A DNA stretch of 46,613 nucleotides from the NCBI GenBank assembly GCA_007128005.1, contig SKYF01000080.1, forward strand, positions 1 through 46,613, read 5' to 3'. Source of the stretch: Bdellovibrionales bacterium (lineage in GTDB: Bacteria; Bdellovibrionota; Bdellovibrionia; Bdellovibrionales; UBA1609). A model generated the notes under the pieces. The model did not search any database, was not told where the DNA came from, and saw only the letters and a list, made by a program, of their open reading frames with translations. Below, one piece after another: positions 40,121 to 46,613 of this stretch. The translations under genes were made by a program, and so were the position numbers. Position 1 is the first letter of the stretch. Each line of letters opens with the position of its first letter.

Positions 40121-40136
40121 TGGCACGGAGATTGAA
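40121..40136 (+). promoter_or_regulatory. Near-consensus sigma-54 promoter upstream of the FHA-type activator
   Basis: TGGCAC-GGAGA-TTGAA; -24 perfect, correct 5-nt spacer, -12 TTGAA versus TTGCA. Confidence 0.4.
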
Positions 40137-40203
40137 ATCCTAGACTTATGAACTCATAGGCCCTGTCAATTTTTCAAGGATACAAGGAAAGGATTTTAGC
40201 ACT

Positions 40204-41562
40204 ATGTCCACCCAGCCCCTCCCCGGAAACCCGCCCCCCCATTCCACCGACAAAAATCTCACCCCCTTTTTGATCCCTCAAAACCCAGAGAGTCTAAATA
40301 ACCAGGGGCACCAAGCCCCCTGGGCCATTCCACCCTTTGCCCTCATCGGCAGACAGACCGATTGCCATGTGCAAATTGACGACCCCTTTGTCTCCTCCCG
40401 ACATGCCCGCATAGAACAGAAAGCGCAGAGCTTTGTGCTCAAGGACCTCCGAAGTACCAATGGCACATTCGTCAATGGCCTCCGGGTGAATGAAGCTCCC
40501 CTCAAAGACAATGACTCTATCCAAGTCGGAAAGACTCACTTTATTTTTTCACTCAATCGCCCAGAAACCGCATCCATTCGCCCTTTTTCCTCCCGGGATG
40601 CCTTGTGGCAACGCCAGCTTGATAAACTGCCCCACTTTGCCAAGAGTGAACTTCCTGTACTTATTCTGGGCGAGTCTGGAACGGGCAAAGAGCTTTTGGC
40701 CCAACAGATTCACAAGCTCTCATCGCGGCGACGCTTTCCCTTTATCAGTGTCAACTGCTCTGCCTTAAGTGAATCTCTCGTCGAAAGCGAACTGTTCGGC
40801 CATGTGAGAGGAAGCTTCACTGGTGCTCACTGCGATCGCCGAGGAGCCTTTGAAGCTGCAAACGGAGGAACTCTTTTCCTAGATGAGATAGGTGACCTTC
40901 CCCTGAACCTCCAGCCCAAGCTTCTCAGAGCTCTTGAGAACTCTGAGATACGTCCCCTGGGCTCCGACAAAGTTCGCACCATCGATGTCAGAATCGTAGC
41001 AGCTACTCATCAGAACCTGGTCTCTGACGTGGAATCGGGAAAATTTCGCCTGGACCTGTACTATCGCCTTCACGTGCTGTCTATCCACCCTCCTCCTCTA
41101 CGCCAGCGCATTGCAGACCTTGAGTCCCTCCTCTATGGGTTCTCCCGCCAACACAGAGTGAGCTTCTCAGTTGAGGCTCTACGCACACTGAAAGCCTACT
41201 CCTGGCCCGGAAACATACGAGAGCTCAAGAACTTTGTGGCGCGCTGCGGAGCCCATAAAGGCATTGGAACCCAGATTGAGGAGTCTGATTTGGAGGACTT
41301 GCTACAAGCTCCCCTCGCCCACATCCCCCAGACCATGAGACAGGACTGTCGACGCAGGACTGCGAGAACCTCATCACTCATAAAAGAGATTGAAAAAGAC
41401 CTGATCCTTCGAAGTCTAAAGGCAAACAAAGGCAATCAACGAAAAACCGCCTACGAACTGGGAATTCCAAAGAGCACTCTTCATGACCGGCTCAAGGGCT
41501 ACAGCCTCCAACAAGACCTCAATCATTCGCCCCAATCTGAGCCTAAGGCTTTATCACCATAG
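40204..41562 (+). CDS. FHA-domain sigma-54-dependent transcriptional activator
   Basis: [55 protein letters not shown]+: [48 protein letters not shown]-terminal Fis-type [26 protein letters not shown]. Confidence 0.95.
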   Translation: MSTQPLPGNPPPHSTDKNLTPFLIPQNPESLNNQGHQAPWAIPPFALIGRQTDCHVQIDDPFVSSRHARIEQKAQSFVLKDLRSTNGTFVNGLRVNEAPLKDNDSIQVGKTHFIFSLNRPETASIRPFSSRDALWQRQLDKLPHFAKSELPVLILGESGTGKELLAQQIHKLSSRRRFPFISVNCSALSESLVESELFGHVRGSFTGAHCDRRGAFEAANGGTLFLDEIGDLPLNLQPKLLRALENSEIRPLGSDKVRTIDVRIVAATHQNLVSDVESGKFRLDLYYRLHVLSIHPPPLRQRIADLESLLYGFSRQHRVSFSVEALRTLKAYSWPGNIRELKNFVARCGAHKGIGTQIEESDLEDLLQAPLAHIPQTMRQDCRRRTARTSSLIKEIEKDLILRSLKANKGNQRKTAYELGIPKSTLHDRLKGYSLQQDLNHSPQSEPKALSP

Positions 41563-42475
41563 TATTAATATGAACGTCCATGACTCTACCGTGAGTCAGG
41601 GTTTGATTTAATTCCGATTGGACTGAATCCCTGAGCAGATCTACCCCTCCTGGTCCATTGATCTCGGGATAAGTGAGGGCCTCCACAGCTCTTTGTACCC
41701 GATCAAGAAGCTCCCTCTCGCGCCGTTGAACCTCAACAGCCCCTTCGCGAGTGTCCAAACTTAAAAAAAACTCAAAGGCTCCCATCGGATTTTCATTCCA
41801 TCCCGGCCGTCGGCTCAGGTTCACAATGACCTTTGCAAACAAGACTGTGTAACGAGCCTCCGGAAAAACCAAGAAAAGATCTACAGGAGACGCTGATGGG
41901 TCAATCTTAGATACTAGAATTCCACTGTCTGCAAGTCCAGTCACGGGCACTCCTCCCAGTCCAGGAAACCAAATGCCCCGAATATTCCTCTGGGCCATAA
42001 GGGCGGTGGCTAAAACAAGAGAAAAGAATAAAATACCCGTGATCTTTTTAGCTCTGGGCCAACTTCTAAATACTCCTATCGGTTTTTTCATTTGACTGAC
42101 TAAAGCCGGGCTCATCACCTTCAAATAGGATAAAAACTCTTTAGGTCTGGTCTTAAAAACCATTTTTAGATAGCGGACTTTTATCCACAACCCAAGGACT
42201 AGTGACCACAGCCGATCAAGAGCTCGATCAAAAATAGTGAAAAGGCGATACAGCCGCGGCCATTTCTCAGCCCATTGACTTTGAAATGTAGGATCTATCT
42301 CGCCGGTCATAGACTCATGGTCAGTCAATGAGGACTCTATCGACAAGTTGGAAAAGTCTTCTCCTTCCTTCGGTTGAATATCCCCCAGAGATCCCATGAA
42401 CTCAGGATCACTCTCACTGAGAAGGCTATCCAAATCTTCGATTTCATCTGTATGGCTTCCGGCTTGCTCTGTCAT
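41543..42475 (-). CDS. FliL-domain membrane protein with long cytoplasmic N-terminus
   Basis: [20 protein letters not shown]-terminal [23 protein letters not shown]...[55 protein letters not shown] is FliL-like. Confidence 0.7.
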   Translation of the reverse strand: MTEQAGSHTDEIEDLDSLLSESDPEFMGSLGDIQPKEGEDFSNLSIESSLTDHESMTGEIDPTFQSQWAEKWPRLYRLFTIFDRALDRLWSLVLGLWIKVRYLKMVFKTRPKEFLSYLKVMSPALVSQMKKPIGVFRSWPRAKKITGILFFSLVLATALMAQRNIRGIWFPGLGGVPVTGLADSGILVSKIDPSASPVDLFLVFPEARYTVLFAKVIVNLSRRPGWNENPMGAFEFFLSLDTREGAVEVQRRERELLDRVQRAVEALTYPEINGPGGVDLLRDSVQSELNQTLTHGRVMDVHINTMVIKP

Positions 42476-42575
42476 GAACCCATTATGACAAAAATTTACA
42501 CAAACTTGGACTTAATTTTTTCCCTCAGTGACCGATACTTATCCAAATATTCGCGATTTGAGAAGGAGCTCAAGG

Positions 42576-43133
42576 ATGAAACAGCTACTCAACTCCATTT
42601 TAATAGTTCTAGCTACAGGGCTTTCGGCCTGTGTCCATCTAGACCGGCACCCTAATTCTGGCTACGCTCACAAGGGACTACAATCTGCCCCAGGGGCTCA
42701 ACTCAGTGAGCGCGCTCAATTGATCCATGCTGAAAGACTGCTGAACCAGAGAACACTGAGCGAACGCCGCCAGTACTATCGCTATCGATCTGCCTTAAAG
42801 TCCGATCGCGAGAGATTGGCCTTCCTGGCAATTCCAAGCCTGGAAGCCAGAGAGCGTTGGGCTCTAAATAGAGGCTTGGTCCAAAGCGATCAGGCCCACT
42901 CTGAACAAATAGCTGATCTCATCGAAAGCAAAGACATTGCTCTGGGAATGGGAAGAACAGCCGTACAACAGAGCTGGGGCGAACCTGAAAGCATTGAGTT
43001 TTCTGGAGATCCCATTTACGGCAACGAAAGATGGCGTTACACCCGACTTATTGGCTCCCAGGCAGGATACAATCGGCAAATTCGCTACGTTTACTTTGAG
43101 TCCGGAAGGGTCATTGGCTGGGAGAGCCTTTAA
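42576..43133 (+). CDS. Lipoprotein with SmpA/BamE-like C-terminal domain
   Basis: Start MKQLLNSILIVLATGLSAC (lipobox) with upstream AAGGAG; IALGMGRTAVQQSWGEPESIEF...ERWRYTRL...RQIRYVYFESGRVIGW. The listed ORF opens at 42528. Confidence 0.72.
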   Translation: MKQLLNSILIVLATGLSACVHLDRHPNSGYAHKGLQSAPGAQLSERAQLIHAERLLNQRTLSERRQYYRYRSALKSDRERLAFLAIPSLEARERWALNRGLVQSDQAHSEQIADLIESKDIALGMGRTAVQQSWGEPESIEFSGDPIYGNERWRYTRLIGSQAGYNRQIRYVYFESGRVIGWESL

Positions 43134-43151
43134 AAAAAGGTCCTTAGATCC

Positions 43152-45671
43152 TTAACCCTCCAACCAATTCTTCCGCCAACTCACATTGACTTTCAGAGAA
43201 ACTTTGAGGTCAGTAATTCCCTCCATAATCTCTATGATACGAGGAACTGCTTCATCGACTACTGACTCCTCCGCCTCGAACAAAATTTCATCATGGACTT
43301 GAAGCAACATGGGAATATCTAAATGGGCATCTAGATCTATCATCACAAGCTTCATAATATCACTGGCTGTGCCCTGAATGGGGGCATTGATTGCCGCCCT
43401 CTCCCCAAAACGGCGAATGTTGCCGTTTTTTGACTTAAGCTCCTCAATGTATCGTCTACGCCCAAACAAGGTCTCCACATATCCATGACGATTGGCATGA
43501 TCGATACTTTCGTCCATATACTCCTTCACCCTAGAAAAACGGCGAAAATAACGATCAATGATATCCTGGGCCTCCACTCTGCCAATATTTAAAGATTCTG
43601 ACAGTCCATAGGCACCTTGTCCATAGGCGATACCAAAGTTGACGGCCTTGGCAGCACGTCTGAGCTCAGGTGTCACCTCATCCAGCGGAACCAAAAATAT
43701 CTCACTGGCCGTGGCTTGATGGATATCTAAATCCTCAGAAAAGGCCTTACACAAACCCTCATCTCCCGTGATATGAGCCAAAATTCTCAGTTCGACCTGA
43801 CTGTAGTCTGCCGAAATAAAAACACAGCCCTGCCTGGCTACAAAGGCCCTGCGCACCTGGCGCCCTCTTTCTGTCCGCACAGGAATATTTTGAAGATTGG
43901 GGTTGAAGCTGGAAAGTCGTCCGGTGGTGGTTGCAGCCTGTCGAAAATGGGTATGAATCCTGCCCGTTTTAGAGTTTACCAGCTGGGGCAGAGCATCCAC
44001 ATAGGTCGATTTCAATTTGCTGAGTTCTCGGTAATCAAGAACCAATCTTGCAATGGGGAACTGGGTAGCGAGCTTTTCCAGAACCTCACTTCCAGTGGAA
44101 TAGCCCGTCTTTGTCTTTTTTCCCTTGGGAAGGCCCAGCTTATCAAAAAGGATATTCGCTAGCTGTTTGGGGCTGGCCACATTGAAAGACTCTCCGGACA
44201 GGCTGTGGATTTCCCCCTCCAACTGAGCGATATCCGTTTCCAGCTCCAAACTCAAACGATTCAACTCGGCGACATCAATGCCAATGCCCTCGTCTTCCAT
44301 CGCAACAAGAATGGGAATCAGAGGCAATTCCATTTCATTCAGGATTTTTTCCCCATTGACCGGCACCAATCGCTTTTTAAGTTCTGCAAACAACTCTAAG
44401 TGACAGGCAAACACTTGCTCAGGCGAGGCCAACTCGGGAATCTTTTTGCTTAAAGTCTCCTGGTAAACCTGGGCCAAACTCTCTACAGACCTTGGCCTAA
44501 GAACGTAACTGGCCAACATTTGATCCCACAGAGCCCGACCTCTTGAGACCCCCTCGCTACCTAAGCCCAAGACCTTAAAGGCCTCTTTCAAATCATAACC
44601 CAGCCAGCGAAGGTCCTTCACAGAAAGCACCCGGCCCACGTCTTTGGGGTCCACTCCATCTATTCGTAGAACCTGTCCCTTAAATCCCAAATATATGCCG
44701 CGGTCCAAAGCAAACACCCACAGCTCAGACTCCTTAGGCAGATTTTCCTCTAAGTCTTTTAAACTCCAGTTGACCACTTCGGGCAACTCCTTTGCCCCAT
44801 CAACAGAGTCTGTGTCCTCTCCCAGCAGCCCCCTCTCAAAAGACTTAAAAGACAGCTCCTCTAAGAGGCCCTTTAACACAGGCCGATTGACTTCACGCAG
44901 TTTTAGATCTGCAAGATTCACCTGCCAATCAATTTCCTTAGGTATAGTCACTAGCTTTTGCGACAGATAGGCCATATCTTTGCTGTTCAACAATTTGGTC
45001 TTCACCGACTTGGAAGTTATTTTTTCAATACTATCGTAAATGCCATCCAAGTTCTTGTACTGCTGAAGAAGATGGACTGCAGTCTTTGGACCTACACCTT
45101 TCACCCCAGGAATATTGTCGCTGCTGTCTCCCACCAAAGCCAGGTAATCAATCATTTGGTTGGGGCGAACACCCCATTTGGCCAGTACAGCCTCTTCATC
45201 ATAGTGAACTTCCTTCATCGTATCATACATGGTCACCATAGGACCTATTAGCTGAGTAAAGTCCTTATCCCCGCTGACAATGACCACTTCCAAGTTCTCG
45301 CGCCGTCCAAACTCCACGAGGGCTCCAATGAGATCATCCGCCTCAAAGCCAGGTTTTTCAAACCGAGCAATTCCTAAGGCATCTGTTATCTTTTTTACGT
45401 ATGGCACCTGGGGAACCAGATCCGCCGGCATCTCCTCCCTATGGGCCTTGTATTCAGGAAAAAGCTCGGATCTGAAGGACGGCTCTTTGACATCAAAACA
45501 GAAGGCCAGGTAGTCCGGCTTTATGCTTCTCAAAAGTTTGACCGTCATGGATAAAAATCCATACAAAGCATTTGTTGGCATTCCCTGTTCATTGCTCAAA
45601 TGAGGAATGGCAAAAAAGGCGCGAAAAAAAAGAGAACTCACATCAACAACATAGAGTTTTTTTATAGCCAC
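43152..45671 (-). CDS. polA: DNA polymerase I
   Basis: 5'-nuclease (ALYGFLSMTVKLLRSIKPDYLAFCFD, GDSSDNIPGVKGVGPKTA) and family A polymerase motifs (SADYSQVELRILAHITGDEGL, RRAAKAVNFGIAYGQGAYGLS, LLQVHDEILFEAEE). Confidence 0.97.
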   Translation of the reverse strand: MAIKKLYVVDVSSLFFRAFFAIPHLSNEQGMPTNALYGFLSMTVKLLRSIKPDYLAFCFDVKEPSFRSELFPEYKAHREEMPADLVPQVPYVKKITDALGIARFEKPGFEADDLIGALVEFGRRENLEVVIVSGDKDFTQLIGPMVTMYDTMKEVHYDEEAVLAKWGVRPNQMIDYLALVGDSSDNIPGVKGVGPKTAVHLLQQYKNLDGIYDSIEKITSKSVKTKLLNSKDMAYLSQKLVTIPKEIDWQVNLADLKLREVNRPVLKGLLEELSFKSFERGLLGEDTDSVDGAKELPEVVNWSLKDLEENLPKESELWVFALDRGIYLGFKGQVLRIDGVDPKDVGRVLSVKDLRWLGYDLKEAFKVLGLGSEGVSRGRALWDQMLASYVLRPRSVESLAQVYQETLSKKIPELASPEQVFACHLELFAELKKRLVPVNGEKILNEMELPLIPILVAMEDEGIGIDVAELNRLSLELETDIAQLEGEIHSLSGESFNVASPKQLANILFDKLGLPKGKKTKTGYSTGSEVLEKLATQFPIARLVLDYRELSKLKSTYVDALPQLVNSKTGRIHTHFRQAATTTGRLSSFNPNLQNIPVRTERGRQVRRAFVARQGCVFISADYSQVELRILAHITGDEGLCKAFSEDLDIHQATASEIFLVPLDEVTPELRRAAKAVNFGIAYGQGAYGLSESLNIGRVEAQDIIDRYFRRFSRVKEYMDESIDHANRHGYVETLFGRRRYIEELKSKNGNIRRFGERAAINAPIQGTASDIMKLVMIDLDAHLDIPMLLQVHDEILFEAEESVVDEAVPRIIEIMEGITDLKVSLKVNVSWRKNWLEG

Positions 45672-45711
45672 AGAAGAAGGCCCTCTCTAGGGTGATTCTA
45701 AAAGGAAAGAT

Positions 45712-46011
45712 TTAAACACCTTGCTCCCAAGAGAACTCTTCAGAAGAGACCTCTTCATGAGCTACCTGATCCCAGTTATTTTCAGTGAGAATTCTATCAG
45801 CCAAGGGTTGAGTTCTCAGCTTTTCCATCTGCTGCTCCAAAAGCCCCTGAATTCTATGCAACTGCCGGCAGCTCTCTTCATCGGGCTCTGTGAGATCCCT
45901 CTCCCAGCTCACCACACAGGCTCGCGTCACGGCCATTCGGCGAGCTAGGTCACAGATTGTCCAACCCATTCTTAAACGCAGTCTCTTTATTTGAGGACCC
46001 GTCAGTTTCAT
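45712..46011 (-). CDS. XRE-like helix-turn-helix protein
   Basis: MKLTGPQIKRLRLRMGWTICDLARRMAVTRACVVSWERDLTEPDEESCRQLHRIQ; probable start at 46011 rather than the 46257 ORF opening. Confidence 0.7.
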   Translation of the reverse strand: MKLTGPQIKRLRLRMGWTICDLARRMAVTRACVVSWERDLTEPDEESCRQLHRIQGLLEQQMEKLRTQPLADRILTENNWDQVAHEEVSSEEFSWEQGV

Positions 46012-46117
46012 GAACTTTTCCCTCCAGCTAGACAGTTTCCTTATAACACAATCTGGAAAAATTGAGAGAGATAATCTAAAAGAAATGAACACAAAAAAGA
46101 AGTTAAGGGGCTTTGAA

Positions 46118-46426
46118 CTAATCCCCAGAAAACACAAATATAAGTTCTCCCTCGTTGACCAAGTCGAAGCGATCTCTCGCCTGCTGTTCAATAAAACGAG
46201 GGTCGAGAGCTCGATCAATTTGGCTCTGCAAAACTTCAGATTGGGACCTAAGCTCATCGATCTGACTCTGAATTCGAGTCTGATCTCGGTGAAGACTCCA
46301 GAGCCGAAGCAAAGTCCCGTCTAAAACAAGATGGATGAAGGCAAAGCCCAGGCAGGTGAGCAATACGGCCATAGGCCTATGTAGCCAGCCATTGACAGCT
46401 GAAAATAAAGAGTAAAGAAACCTCAC
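46118..46426 (-). CDS. FtsB/DivIC-like septum formation protein
   Basis: 102 aa: N-terminal TM, coiled coil QSQIDELRSQSEVLQSQIDRALDPRFIEQQARDRFDLVNEGELIFVF. Confidence 0.75.
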   Translation of the reverse strand: MRFLYSLFSAVNGWLHRPMAVLLTCLGFAFIHLVLDGTLLRLWSLHRDQTRIQSQIDELRSQSEVLQSQIDRALDPRFIEQQARDRFDLVNEGELIFVFSGD

Positions 46427-46478
46427 ATTGATATGATAGAGTTTGAATGGGCTTGCGCCAAGGCCAGTTATCTACTTT

Positions 46479-46613
46479 GTGACTGGCGCGAAAGTGACTG
46501 GCGATAACCGCCAAAGACAAGGCGCCCGGCTCAAATCGAACGGAGGCGTACTTGAGCGGTACGTTGGAGTGAGATTTGAGACGAGCAACGCTGTATTTGG
46601 CGGTTTCGCGCCA
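46479..46613. repeat. Nested inverted-repeat element at window edge
   Basis: TGGCGCGA (46484-46491)/TCGCGCCA (46606-46613); AACCGCCAAA (46506-46515)/TTTGGCGGTT (46596-46605); CTCAAATC (46530-46537)/GATTTGAG (46573-46580); CGTAC (46547-46551)/GTACG (46559-46563). Confidence 0.8.

Noticed and set aside
43133-43155. Possible polA terminator (AAGG...CCTTTTTTT on the minus strand)
   Set aside because: Only a 4-bp stem; too weak to call.
46012-46257. N-terminal extension of the HTH ORF
   Set aside because: Overlaps the ftsB-like coding region in another frame; MKLTGPQ at 46011 is the more plausible start.
1-46613. CRISPR arrays, prophage or transposon genes
   Set aside because: No regular repeat-spacer pattern, integrase, transposase or phage structural proteins seen; genes are mostly housekeeping, pilus and motility.

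Overview
The 46.6 kb window is gene-dense, almost entirely minus-strand chromosomal DNA. Gene content and order suggest a Bdellovibrionota/Myxococcota-like bacterium; this is inferred from protein families, not searched. I found no rRNA, tRNA, CRISPR array, integrase or transposase. In minus-strand transcription order it encodes: ftsB-like, an HTH protein, polA, an orphan FliL-domain protein, engB, kdsB, pyrG, a probable Glt/Agl-type gliding motor cluster (two paralogous outer-membrane beta-barrels, two TPR proteins, a small exported protein, an FHA/TonB-like PglI/AgmX-type protein, one TolQ/MotA-like and two TolR/ExbD-like proteins), a fused lptC-lptA-like gene, lptB, rpoN, hpf, metK, lepA, three tandem signal peptidase I genes, pyrB, carA, an unknown gene, carB, an ABC transporter, pilD, pilMNOPQ and rarA. 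Four genes lie on the plus strand: a cupin, a GYF-GYF-PilZ protein, an FHA-type sigma-54 activator and a BamE-like lipoprotein. Main points for follow-up: a signal peptidase paralog whose catalytic Ser is Arg; an unknown gene coupled between carA and carB; a PilQ that looks like a lipoprotein with a ~120-residue acidic, Phe-rich segment; structured leaders before hpf and metK; a GYF-GYF-PilZ protein next to the gliding motor; a possible sigma-54 promoter before the FHA activator; and a nested inverted-repeat element at the right edge.
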